Assembly (NCBI GenBank): GCA_037953745.1
Contig: JBAKBP010007656.1
Span: 1 to 64,000, forward strand
Source of the DNA: Lithodes maja
Taxonomy: Eukaryota > Arthropoda > Malacostraca > Decapoda > Lithodidae
Length of the DNA stretch: 64,000 bases
Reading direction: 5' to 3'
Position 1 is the stretch's first letter; the number at the start of each line of letters is the position of its first letter. The notes under the pieces were generated by a model, which saw nothing but the letters and a program-made list of their open reading frames with translations, did no database searches and was not told the DNA's origin. This document shows, in pieces, positions 51,113 through 63,900 of this stretch. Made by a program: the position numbers and the translations under genes.

Positions 51113-51414
51113 TTAACCCTTCATATACTAGCGAAAGTCTGCTGTAGTATTTTCTAGGTATATTTAGACAATTTTCTGAAGCTTAGGAAGGATCTGCGGT
51201 AGTTAAAAGGGTTGATTGAGAAAGTTTGAAGCCTTACAATTGCTAGAGATCCATTTTATGAAGCTTACGAAGGATCTGTGGCAGTTAGAAACGGTTGATG
51301 GAGATAGTTCGAATTCTTATAATGGCTAGAGATCCTTCCTGAACTGATTACAGCTTATTAGTAACAGCCGGAATATAATACTAATACGGATATCGACGGT
51401 ACAGAAGGGGTTAA
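51113..51414. mobile_element. palindromic TTAACCC-family element with internal duplication
   Basis: 302 bp, TTAACCCTTCATATACTAGC to GACGGTACAGAAGGGGTTAA. About 87 bp longer than its relatives because the central GGAAGGATCTGCGGTAGTTA block is repeated near 51270 (CGAAGGATCTGTGGCAGTTA). Confidence 0.65.
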
Positions 51415-51904
51415 GAGCAATTCGTTTAATTGTTTTTAATTTTTTATGCAATTATTCTTATAAGAGGATATTTATAGATGGAATTCGCGGCCCAGTAGAT
51501 GATAGGGTAAGACCTAATTACCATATTTATTATTATATATATATATATATATATATTATATAATATATATACTGTATATAAATATATATTTTTTTTTCTC
51601 CATAACTCGGTGTCTGTAGTCATTCTTGCATACTTGATCAAATTAGGGGCTCACAAATTTTTCTGAGTGACTGAACCTCCCAGCATGAAGCAACTTAAGG
51701 CTATTTTTGGGTAAGATACTATGAGAATTGGACCTACTAAGCAAATTCTAGCAGTATTAGTATTTAATATTTTTTGTTGTTTTATTTCAGATTGAGTTTC
51801 CGTTTCTACCATTATATCTGTGTGAATAATAATTCAAATACAATTTTGTTTAAGCTGCCCAAAGAAAGCAAATATTTTGGTTTGAAAATAATGCTTGTAA
51901 TAAC
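51415..51904. other. AT-rich, no gene recognised
   Basis: (TA)n with a TATACTGTATA motif at about 51535-51585; otherwise featureless. Confidence 0.55.
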
Positions 51905-52280
51905 TAAAACGTATTGTATGTATGTATGTATATACACAGGCACATACCCCATAGCTGGGGGTGGCCGACTCGAGACAGAGCCCGAACATGGACAACACAA
52001 CATAAAATACAGAATATATATTCACACACATCTAGGTCTTCCAGAAGGCCCAGAGACCAAGGATCACTAGGGGCCTCCAGCATTTTCCCGGCCCCAGAAC
52101 TCCCGGAGAGGTTCCGGTCTCAGCAGGCAGACACACAGCTGAGCACACTACAATGCCCGCCCACCTTGCATCCAGGCATAAACCTTCATATATACCGGCT
52201 CCCCGGGCCAGGCGCCCGACGGACTATTATCTAGTCCAACCCCCTCAACGACTGCATTAGCACTCATCTATTCACAAGCA
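51905..52280 (+). mobile_element. dispersed CAGGCCC-type element, longest copy
   Basis: (TGTA)n at 51914-51929, then CAGGCACATACCCCA, GGGGGTGGCCGACTCGA, GACAACACAACATAAA and CACACATCTAGGTCT. It continues into 200 bp of GC-richer sequence not present in the other copies. No ORF. Confidence 0.6.
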
Positions 52281-52284
52281 TTCT

Positions 52285-52300
52285 CCATTCAACTAAAACG

Positions 52301-52361
<61 letters not shown>

Positions 52362-52372
52362 CAGTATATAGT
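52285..52372. repeat. TA microsatellite
   Basis: About 60 bp of uninterrupted (TA)n followed by TATACAGTATA. Confidence 0.95.
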
Positions 52373-52602
52373 ATTTATGAAAAAGTGGCCCTTATTTTTT
52401 TCTTCCTTTTTAATTTACTTTTTTTAATCTGGAAGTTTCGGACAGAGGAACGCTTGTCATAAACCGAGTGATTATGTATAGAAGTTGTACTAGCAGCTTA
52501 GCAATAAGAGATTGCATTATATTTAGATATATATTGTAAAATTGTAAATAAACAATGGCTTGGATTGTTGTCTTTCATTGATCCTTTTTTCAGAACCTTA
52601 TA

Positions 52603-52631
52603 TTAGTGTGTGTGTGTGTGTGTGTGTGTGT
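52603..52631. repeat. GT microsatellite
   Basis: About 28 bp of (GT)n, directly upstream of a TTAAGGGGAG-family element. Confidence 0.9.
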
Positions 52632-52646
52632 TTGTTTGATAAGTGC

Positions 52647-52847
52647 TTAAGGGGAGATTTTCACTCTTAAGGTTTTTTACGAACCTCCTTCTCCATCATG
52701 TTTAGCCCCATTAGTCTTGATATTTTAGACATTTTCCCTGTTAGCTTGGCGATTTTAAGATATTTCGTCCAATTTCTGGCAATTTCAAGACCTTTTGTGC
52801 CATTTAGGTGCCGATTTTTTCCTGGGGAGCATAGCGAGCCTGTAACC
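52647..52847 (+). mobile_element. TTAAGGGGAG-family element, cut at satellite edge
   Basis: Starts TTAAGGGGAGATTTTCAC and has the family blocks through GGGGAGCATAGCGAGCC, then stops at about 52847, just before satellite sequence begins. Confidence 0.65.
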
Positions 52848-53565
52848 TAACCTGATCATTACTTTAGGATTTAGATTTTGAATCAAACTCCAGAAACGCC
52901 AGAAATGAGCACTTTTTCAACATTAAAAGTCTAATGTAGCCCAAACTAAGAGTCCAAATTAATTCTACTTGGTGCCATTCGATTTCTCTCGCCAAACAGC
53001 TCCCATACATGGTCGTAGATTCCATTTTCGACCAGCCATTCGCCCAGAATCGAAAATAGTTTGGTCCAAAATCCCTGCGGTTAAGCCCAGGCAAATCGGT
53101 GATTTTGGTCGAATTTTGACTTGTCAATATTATTACATATTTGGATTCGTCTCGCCGTTGCGGATTCAACGGTATATTTTTTGTTTTAATTTTGACCTAT
53201 TTTTAGGCGCCCTAGGCCTATTTTAAAGTTTAAAAACTCCATAGACGAGTTATTTATGAACGGATTTTGTTTAAATTTATACCATAAGTACACTTTGGCA
53301 AGCTGAATCGAATGGCGCAAACAGAATTAAAATCGGACCATTAGTTTAGGATTTCGATTTTGACTGGGCTTCCTGGAAGGCCCAGGGGACCGTTTTTTGG
53401 ACTTTAAATGTCCTCTGTAGCCCCAAACTATAAGTCCTAGGGAATTATACTTGGTGCCATTCGATTTTTCTCGCCGAGCTGCTTCTAGACATGGTCTTAG
53501 ATTTCATTTTCGCCCAGCCATTCGCCCAGAATCGAAAATAAAATCTAAAAAAACCTTGGGTTTGG

Positions 53566-53607
53566 GAAATCCTAAACTAATGGTCCGATTTTAATTCTGT
53601 TTGCGCC
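53566..53607 (-). repeat. inverted 42-bp satellite fragment within the direct array
   Basis: GAAATCCTAAACTAATGGTC through CTGTTTGCGCC is the exact reverse complement of a stretch present in every monomer (for example 53313-53354). It sits at the position where other monomers have GGTTTTAAGCCC. Confidence 0.9.
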
Positions 53608-56011
53608 CAGTCAAATCGGTGATTTTGGTCGAATTTTGACTTGTCAATATTATTACATATTTGGATTCGTCTCGCCGTTGGGGATTCAACGGTATAATAT
53701 TGTTTAAATTGTTGACCTATTTTTAGGCCCCCTAGGCCTATTGTAAAGTTTCAAAACTCCATAGACGAGTTATTTATGAACGGATTTTGTTTAAATTTAT
53801 ACCATAAGTACACTTTGGCAAGCTGAATCGAATGGTGCAAACAGAATTAAAATCGGACCATAAGTTTAGGATTTCGATTTTGACTGGGCTTCCTGGAGGG
53901 CCCAGGGGACCTTTTTTTGGACTTTAAAAGTCCTCTGTAGCCCAAACTATAAGTCCTAGGGAATTCTACTTAGTGCCATTCGATTTTTCTCGCCGAGCTG
54001 CTTCTAGACATGGTCTTAGATTTCATTTTCGCCCAGCCATTCGGCCAGAATCGAGAGAAAAATCTAAAAAAAACTTGGGTGCCCAGGCAAATCGGTGATT
54101 TTGGTCGAATTTTGACTTGTCAATATTATTACATATTTGGATTCGTCTCGCCGTTGGGGATTCAACGGTATAATATTGTTTAAATTGTTGACCTATTTTT
54201 AGGCCCCCTAGGCCTATTGTAAAGTTTCAAAACTCCATAGACGAGTTATTTATGATCGGATTTTGTTTAAATTTATACCATAAGTACACTTTGGCAAGCT
54301 GAATCGAATGGCGCAAACAGAATTAAAATCGGACCATAAGTTTAGGATTTCGATTTTGACTGGGCTTCCTGGAGGGCCCAGGGGACCTTTTTTTGGACTT
54401 TAAAAGTCCTCTGTAGCCCAAACTATAAGTCCTAGGGAATTCTACTTAGTGCCATTCGATTTTTCTCGCCGAGCTGCTTCTAGACATGGTCTTAGATTTC
54501 ATTTTCGCCCAGCCATTCGGCCAGAATCGAGAGAAAAATCTAAAAAAAACTTGGGTGCCCAGGCAAATCGGTGATTTTGGTCGAATTTTGACTTGTCAAT
54601 ATTATTACATATTTGGATTCGTCTCGCCGTTGGGGATTCAACGGTATAATATTGTTTAAATTGTTGACCTATTTTTAGGCCCCCTAGACCTATTGTAAAG
54701 TTTCAAAACTCCATAGACGAGTTATTTATGATCGGATTTTGTTTAAATTTATACCATAAGTACACTTTGGCAAGCTGAATCGAATGGCGTACACAGAATT
54801 AAAATCGGACCATAAGTTTAGGATTTCGATTTTGACTGGGCTTCCTGGAGGGCCCAGGGGACCTTTTTTTGGACTTTAAAAGTCCTCTGTAGCCCAAACT
54901 ATAAGTCCTAGGGAATTCTACTTAGTGCCATTCGATTTTTCTCGCCGAGCTGCTTCTAGACATGGTCTTAGATTTCATTTTCGCCCAGCCATTCGGCCAG
55001 AATCGAGAGAAAAATCTAAAAAAACCTTGGGTTTAAAAAAACCTTGGGCCCAGGCAAATCGGTGATTTTGGTCGAATTTTGACTTGTCAATATTATTACA
55101 TATTTGGATTCGTCTCGCCGTTGGGGATTCAACGGTATAATATTGTTTAAATTGTTGACCTATTTTTAGGCCCCATAGGCCTATTGTAAAGTTTCAAAAC
55201 TCCATAGACGAGTTATTTATGAACGGATTTTGTTTAAATTTATACCATAAGTACACTTTGGCAAGCTGAATCGAATGGCGCAAACAGAATTAAAATCGGA
55301 CCATAAGTTTAGGATTTCGATTTTGACTGGGCTTCCTGGAAGGCCCAGGGGACCGTTTTTTGGACTTTAAATGTCCTCTGTAGCCCAAACTATAAGTCCT
55401 AGGGAATTATACTTGGTGCCATTCGATTTTTCTCGCCGAGCTGCTTCTAGACATGGTCTTAGATTTCATTTACGCCCAGCCATTCGCCCAGAATCGAAAA
55501 TAAAATATCAAAAAACCTTGGGTAAAAAATTTTTGCCCAGGCAAATCGGTGATTTTGGTCGAATTTTGACTTGTCAATATTATTACATATTTGGATTCGT
55601 CTCGCCGTTGGGGATTCAACGGTATAATATTGTTTAAATTGTTGACCTATTTTTAGGCCCCCTAGGCCTATTGTAAAGTTTCAAAACTCCATGGACGAGT
55701 TATTTATGATCGGATTTTGTTTAAATTTATACCATAAGTATACTTTGGCAAGCTGAATCGAATGGCGCAAACAGAATTAAAATCGGACCATAAGTTTAGG
55801 ATTTCGATTTTGACTGGGCTTCCTGGAGGGCCCAGGGGACCGTTTTTTGGACTTTAAAAGTCCTCTGTAGCTCAAACTATAAGTCCTAGGGAATTATACT
55901 TGGTGCCATTCGATTTTTCTCGCCGAGCTGCTTCTAGACATGGTCTTAGATTTCATTTTCGCTCAGCCATTCGCCCAGAATCGAAAATAAAATCTCAAAA
56001 AACCTTGGGTT

Positions 56012-56248
56012 TTAAAACCCCTTCAGACTCATATGACGCAGAGGTTGCCAGATTAACAATAATAAATAAAGTTCTCTCACTCTTATAATTACCTCCCAAA
56101 AATTAGTTTTCTGCCCACAACTAACTCAAAGACAACTGCAGAGGTTGAAGTAACTAAACTAAAGGTTTCTAAATACCCCTGATGGTAACAAAGGCTTTAA
56201 AGTATCCCTAATCGGCTCAAAATCGCGTCATATGTCGGAGTGGGTTAA
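56012..56248. mobile_element. TTAA-flanked miniature element inside the satellite, copy 1
   Basis: 237 bp including both TTAA borders. Ends AACCCCTTCAGACTCATATGACGC-like and GCGTCATATGTCGGAGTGGG are inverted. The empty site in other monomers reads GGGTTTTAAGCCCAGG; the filled site reads GGGTTTTAA ... TTAAGCCCAGG, so TTAA is duplicated. No ORF; the class fits piggyBac-type non-autonomous elements. Confidence 0.8.
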
Positions 56249-57686
56249 GCCCAGGCAAATCGGTGATTTTGGTCGAATTTTGACTTGTCAATATTATTAC
56301 ATATTTGGATTCGTCTCGCCGTTGGGGATTCAACGGTATAATATTGTTTAAATTGTTGACCTATTTGTAGGCCCCCTAGGCCTATTGTAAAGTTTCAAAA
56401 CTCCATAGACGAGTTATTTATGAACGGATTTTGTTTAAATTTATACCATAAGTACACTTTGGAAAGCTGAATCGAATGGCGCAAACAGAATTAAAATCGG
56501 ACCATAAGTTTAGGATTTCGATTTTGACTGGGCTTCCTGGAGGGCCCAGGGGACCTTTTTTTGGACTTTAAAAGTCCTCTGTAGCCCAAACTATAAGTCC
56601 TAGGGAATTCTACTTAGTGCCATTCGATTTTTCTCGCCGAGCTGCTTCTAGACATGGTCTTAGATTTCATTTTCGCGCAGCCATTCGGCCAGAATCGAGA
56701 GAAAAATCTAAAAAAAACTTGGGTTTTAAGCCCAGGCAAATCGGTGATTTTGGTCGAATTTTGACTTGTCAATATTATTACATATTTGGATTCGTCTCGC
56801 CGTTGGGGATTCAACGGTATAATATTGTTTAAATTGTTGACCTATTTTTAGGCCCCCTAGGCCTATTGTAAAGTTTCAAAACTCCATAGACGAGTTATTT
56901 ATGAACGGATTTTGTTTAAATTTATACCATAAGTACACTTTGGCAAGCTGAATCGAATGGCGCAAACAGAATTAAAATCGGACCATAAGTTTAGGATTTC
57001 GATTTTGACTGGGCTTCCTGGAGGGCCCAGGGGACCGTTTTTTTGGACTTTAAATGTCCTCTGTAGCTCAAACTATAAGTCCTAGGGAATTATACTTGGT
57101 GCCATTCGATTTTTCTCGCCGAGCTGCTTCTAGACATGGTCTTAGATTTCATTTTCGCCCAGCCATTCGCCCAGAATCGAAAATAAAATCTCAAAAAACC
57201 TTGGGTTTTGCCAAGGCAAATCGGTGATTTTGGTCGAATTTTGACTTGTCAATATTATTACATATTTGGATTCGTCTCGCCGTTGGGGATTCAACGGTAT
57301 AATATTGTTTAAATTGTTGACCTATTTTTAGGCCCCCTAGGCCTATTGTAAAGTTTCAAAACTCCATAGACGAGTTATTTATGATCGGATTTTGTTTAAA
57401 TTTATACCATAAGTATACTTTGGCAAGCTGAATCGAATGGCGCAAACAGAATTAAAATCGGACCATAAGTTTAGGATTTCGATTTTGACTGGGCTTCCTG
57501 GAGGGCCCAGGGGACCGTTTTTTGGACTTTAAAAGTCCTCTGTAGCTCAAACTATAAGTCCTAGGGAATTATACTTGGTGCCATTCGATTTTTCTCGCCG
57601 AGCTGCTTCTAGACATGGTCTTAGATTTCATTTTCGCTCAGCCATTCGCCCAGAATCGAAAATAAAATCTCAAAAAACCTTGGGTT

Positions 57687-57923
57687 TTAAAACCCCTTCA
57701 GACTCATATGACGCAGAGGTTGCCAGATTAACAATAAGAAATAAAGTTCTCTCACTCTTATAATTACCTCCCAAAAATTAGTTTTCTGCCCACAACTAAC
57801 TCAAAGACAACTGCAGAGGTTGAAGTAACTAAACTAACGGTTTCTAAATACCCCTGATGGTAACAAAGGCTTTAAAGTATCCCTAATCGGCTCAAAATCG
57901 CGTCATATGTCGGAGTGGGTTAA
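57687..57923. mobile_element. TTAA-flanked miniature element inside the satellite, copy 2
   Basis: Same length, same insertion site and nearly the same sequence as copy 1, 1,675 bp downstream (three monomers plus the insert). This indicates duplication together with the satellite rather than a second insertion. Confidence 0.8.
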
Positions 57924-60900
57924 GCCCAGGCAAATCGGTGATTTTGGTCGAATTTTGACTTGTCAATATTATTACATATTTGGATTCGTCTCGCCGTTGG
58001 GGATTCAACGGTATAATATTGTTTAAATTGTTGACCTATTTTTAGGCCCCCTAGGCCTATTGTAAAGTTTCAAAACTCCATAGACGAGTTATTTATGAAC
58101 GGATTTTGTTTAAATTTATACCATAAGTACACTTTGGCAAGCTGAATCGAATGGCGCAAACAGAATTAAAATCGGACCATAAGTTTAGGATTTCGATTTT
58201 GACTGGGCTTCCTGGAGGGCCCAGGGGACCGTTTTTTTGGACTTTAAAAGTCCTCTGTAGCCCAAACTATAAGTCCTAGGGAATTATACTTGGTGCCATT
58301 CGATTTTTCTCGCCGAGCTGCTTCTAGACATGGTCTTAGATTTCATTTTCGCCCAGCCATTCGCCCAGAATCGAAAATAAAATCTAAAAAAAACTTGGGT
58401 TTTAAGCCCAGGCAAATCGGTGATTTTGGTCGAATTTTGACTTGTCAATATTATTACATATTTGGATTCGTCTCGCCGTTGGGGATTCAACGGTATAATA
58501 TTGTTTAAATTGTTGACCTATTTTTAGGCCCCCTAGGCCTATTGTAAAGTTTCAAAACTCCATAGACGAGTTATTTATGAACGGATTTTGTTTAAATTTA
58601 TACCATAAGTACACTTTGGCAAGCTGAATCGAATGGCGCAAACAGAATTAAAATCGGACCATAAGTTTAGGATTTCGATTTTGACTGGGCTTCCTGGAGG
58701 GCCCAGGGGACCGTTTTTTGGACTTTAAAAGTCTTCTGTAGCCCAAACTATAAGTCCTAGGGAATTATACTTGGTGCCATTCGATTTTTCTCGCCGAGCT
58801 GCTTCTAGACATGGTCTTAGATTTCATTTTCGCCCAGCCATTCGCCCAGAATCGAAAATAAAATCTAAAAAAAACTTGGGTTTTAAGCCCAGGCAAATCG
58901 GTGATTTTGGTCGAATTTTGACTTGTCAATATTATTACATATTTGGATTCGTCTCGCCGTTGGGGATTCAACGGTATAATATTGTTTAAATTGTTGACCT
59001 ATTTTTAGGCCCCCTAGGCCTATTGTAAAGTTTCAAAACTCCATAGACGAGTTATTTATGAACGGATTTTGTTTAAATTTATACCATAAGTACACTTTGG
59101 CAAGCTGAATCGAATGGTGCAAACAGAATTAAAATCGGACCATAAGTTTAGGATTTCGATTTTGACTGGGCTTCCTGGAGGGCCCAGGGGACCTTTTTTT
59201 GGACTTTAAAAGTCCTCTGTAGCCCAAACTATAAGTCCTAGGGAATTCTACTTAGTGCCATTCGATTTTTCTCGCCGAGCTGCTTCTAGACATGGTCTTA
59301 GATTTCATTTTCGCCCAGCCATTCGGCCAGAATCGAGAGAAAAATCTAAAAAAAACTTGGGTTTTAAGCCCAGGCAAATCGGTGATTTTGGGTCGAATTT
59401 TGACTTGTCAATATTATTACATATTTGGATTCGTCTCGCCGTTGGGGATTCAACGGTATAATATTGTTTAAATTGTTGACCTATTTTTAGGCCCCCTAGG
59501 CCTATTGTAAAGTTTCAAAACTCCATAGACGAGTTATTTATGATCGGATTTTGTTTAAATTTATACCATAAGTATACTTTGGCAAGCTGAATCGAATGGC
59601 GCAAACAGAATTAAAATCGGACCATAAGTTTAGGATTTCGATTTTGACTGGGCTTCCTGGAGGGCCCAGGGGACCGTTTTTTGGACTTTAAAAGTCCTCT
59701 GTAGCTCAAACTATAAGTCCTAGGGAATTATACTTGGTGCCATTCGATTTTTCTCGCCGAGCTGCTTCTAGACATGGTCTTAGATTTCATTTTCGCTCAG
59801 CCATTCGCCGAGAATTGAAAATAAAATCTCAAAAAACCTTGGGTTTGCCTTGGCCCAGGCAAATCGGTGATTTTGGTCGAATTTTGACTTGTCAATATTA
59901 TTACATATTTGGATTCGTCTCGCCGTTGGGGATTCAACGGTATAATATTGTTTAAATTGTTGACCTATTTTTAGGCCCCCTAGGCCTATTGTAAAGTTTC
60001 AAAACTCCATAGACGAGTTATTTATGAACGGATTTTGTTTAAGTTTATACCATAAGTACACTTTGGAAAGCTGAATCGAATGGCGCAAACAGAATTAAAA
60101 TCGGACCATAAGTTTAGGATTTCGATTTTGACTGGGCTTCCTGGAGGGCCCAGGGGACCTTTTTTTGGACTTTAAAAGTCCTCTGTAGCCCAAACTATAA
60201 GTCCTAGGGGAATTCTACTTAGTGCCATTCGATTTTTCTCGCCGAGCTGCTTCTAGACATGGTCTTAGATTTCATTTTCGCGCAGCCATTCGGCCAGAAT
60301 CGAGAGAAAAATCTAAAAAAAACTTGGGTTTAAGCCCAGGCAAATCGGTGATTTTGGTCGAATTTTGACTTGTCAATATTATTACATATTTGGATTCGTC
60401 TCGCCGTTGGGAATTCAACGGTATAATATTGTTTAAATTGTTGACCTATTTTTAGGCCCCCTAGGCCTATTGTAAAGTTTCAAAACTCCATAGACGAGTT
60501 ATTTATGAACGGATTTTGTTTAAATTTATACCATTAGTACACTTTGGCAAGCTGAATCGAATGGCGCAAACAGAATTAAAATCGGACAATTTGTTTAGGA
60601 TTTCGATTTTGACTGGGCTTCCTGGAAGGCCCAGGGGACCGTTTTTTGGACTTTAAATGTCCTCTGTAGCCCAAACTATAAGTCCTAGGGAATTATACTT
60701 GGTGCCATTCGATTTTTCTCGCCGAGCTGCTTCTAGACATGGTCTTAGATTTCATTTACGCCCAGCCATTCGCCCAGAATCGAAAATAAAATCTCAAAAA
60801 ACCTTGGGTTTTAAGCCCAGGCAAATCGGTGATTTTGGTCGAATTTTGACTTGTCAATATTATTACATATTTGGATTCGTCTCGCCGTTGGGGATTCAAC

Positions 60901-63900
60901 GGTATAATATTGTTTAAATTGTTGACCTATTTTTAGGCCCCTAGGCCTATTGTAAAGTTTCAAAACTCCATAGACGAGTTATTTATGAACGGATTTTGTT
61001 TAAATTTATACCATAAGTACACTTTGGCAAGCTGAATCGAATGGCGCAAACAGAATTAAAATCGGACAATTAGTTTAGGATTTCGATTTTGACTGGGCTT
61101 CCTGGAAGGCCCAGGGGACCGTTTTTTGGACTTTAAAAGTCCTCTGTAGCCCAAATTATAAGTCCTAGGGAATTCTACTTGGTGCCATTCGATTTTTCTC
61201 GCCGAGCTGCTTCTAGACATGGTCTTTGATTTCATTTTCGCCCAGCCATTCGCCCAGAATCGAAAATAAAATCTAAAAAAAACTTGGGTTTTAAGCCCAG
61301 GCAAATCGGTGATTTTGGTCGAATTTTGACTTGTCAATATTATTACATATTTGGATTCGTCTCGCCGTTGGGGATTCAACGGTATAATATTGTTTAAATT
61401 GTTGACCTATTTTTAGGCCCCCTAGGCCTATTGTAAAGTTTCAAAACTCCATAGACGAGTTATTTATGAACGGATTTTGTTTAAATTTATACCATAAGTA
61501 CACTTTGGCAAGCTGAATCGAATGGCGCAAACAGAATTAAAATCGGACAATTAGTTTAGGATTTCGATTTTGACTGGGCTTCCTGGAAGGCCCAGGGGAC
61601 CGTTTTTTGGACTTTAAAAGTCCTCTGTAGCCCAAATTATAAGTCCTAGGGAATTCTACTTGGTGCCATTCGATTTTTCTCGCCGAGCTGCTTCTAGACA
61701 TGGTCTTTGATTTCATTTTCGCCCAGCCATTCGCCCAGAATCGAAAATAAAATCTAAAAAAAACTTGGGTTTTAAGCCCAGGCAAATCGGTGATTTTGGT
61801 CGAATTTTGACTTGTCAATATTATTACATATTTGGATTCGTCTCGCCGTTGGGGATTCAACGGTATAATATTGTTTAAATTGTTGACCTATTTTTAGGCC
61901 CCCTAGGCCTATTGTAAAGTTTCAAAACTCCATAGACGAGTTATTTATGAACGGATTTTGTTTAAATTTATACCATAAGTACACTTTAGGCAAGCTGAAT
62001 CGAATGGCGCAAACAGAATTAAAATCGGACAATTAGTTTAGGATTTCGATTTTGACTGGGCTTCCTGGAAGGCCCAGGGGACCGTTTTTTGGACTTTAAA
62101 AGTCCTCTGTAGCCCAAATTATAAGTCCTAGGGAATTCTACTTGGTGCCATTCGATTTTTCTCGCCGAGCTGCTTCTAGACATGGTCTTAGATTTCATTT
62201 ACGCCCAGCCATTCGCCCAGAATCGAAAATAAAATCTCAAAAAACCTTGGGTTTTAAGCCCAGGCAAATCGGTGATTTTGGTCGAATTTTGACTTGTCAA
62301 TATTATTACATATTTGGATTCGTCTCGCCGTTGGGGATTCAACGGTATAATATTGTTTAAATTGTTGACCTATTTTTAGGCCCCCTAGGCCTATTGTAAA
62401 GTTTCAAAACTCCATAGACGAGTTATTTATGAACGGATTTTGTTTAAATTTATACCATAAGTACACTTTGGCAAGCTGAATCGAATGGCGCAAACAGAAT
62501 TAAAATCGGACCATAAGTTTAGGATTTCGATTTTGACTGGGCTTCCTGGAGGGCCCAGGGGACCGTTTTTTGGACTTTAAAAGTCTTCTGTAGCCCAAAC
62601 TATAAGTCCTAGGGAATTATACTTGGTGCCATTCGATTTTTCTCGCCGAGCTGCTTCTAGACATGGTCTTAGATTTCATTTTCGCCCAGCCATTCGCCCA
62701 GAATCGAAAATAAAATCTAAAAAAAACTTGGGTTTTAAGCCCAGGCAAATCGGTGATTTTGGTCGAATTTTGACTTGTCAATATTATTACATATTTGGAT
62801 TCGTCTCGCCGTTGGGGATTCAACGGTATAATATTGTTTAAATTGTTGACCTATTTTTAGGCCCCCTAGGCCTATTGTAAAGTTTCAAAACTCCATAGAC
62901 GAGTTATTTATGAACGGATTTTGTTTAAATTTATACCATAAGTACACTTTGGCAAGCTGAATCGAATGGTGCAAACAGAATTAAAATCGGACCATAAGTT
63001 TAGGATTTCGATTTTGACTGGGCTTCCTGGAGGGCCCAGGGGACCTTTTTTTGGACTTTAAAAGTCCTCTGTAGCCCAAACTATAAGTCCTAGGGAATTC
63101 TACTTAGTGCCATTCGATTTTTCTCGCCGAGCTGCTTCTAGACATGGTCTTAGATTTCATTTTCGCCCAGCCATTCGGCCAGAATCGAGAGAAAAATCTA
63201 AAAAAAACTTGGGTTTTAAGCCCAGGCAAATCGGTGATTTTGGTCGAATTTTGACTTGTCAATATTATTACATATTTGGATTCGTCTCGCCGTTGGGGAT
63301 TCAACGGTATAATATTGTTTAAATTGTTGACCTATTTTTAGGCCCCCTAGGCCTATTGTAAAGTTTCAAAACTCCATAGACGAGTTATTTATGATCGGAT
63401 TTTGTTTAAATTTATACCATAAGTATACTTTGGCAAGCTGAATCGAATGGCGCAAACAGAATTAAAATCGGACCATAAGTTTAGGATTTCGATTTTGACT
63501 GGGCTTCCTGGAGGGCCCAGGGGACCGTTTTTTGGACTTTAAAAGTCCTCTGTAGCTCAAACTATAAGTCCTAGGGAATTATACTTGGTGCCATTCGATT
63601 TTTCTCGCCGAGCTGCTTCTAGACATGGTCTTAGATTTCATTTTCGCTCAGCCATTCGCCGAGAATCGAAAATAAAATCTCAAAAAACCTTGGGTTTGCC
63701 TTGGCCCAGGCAAATCGGTGATTTTGGTCGAATTTTGACTTGTCAATATTATTACATATTTGGATTCGTCTCGCCGTTGGGGATTCAACGGTATAATATT
63801 GTTTAAATTGTTGACCTATTTTTAGGCCCCCTAGGCCTATTGTAAAGTTTCAAAACTCCATAGACGAGTTATTTATGAACGGATTTTGTTTAAGTTTATA

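Noticed and set aside
52864..63806. Recurring 66-107 codon ORFs on both strands of the satellite
   Set aside because: They repeat with each monomer, are broken by simple indels in several copies, and show no start or splice logic; best explained as satellite by-products.
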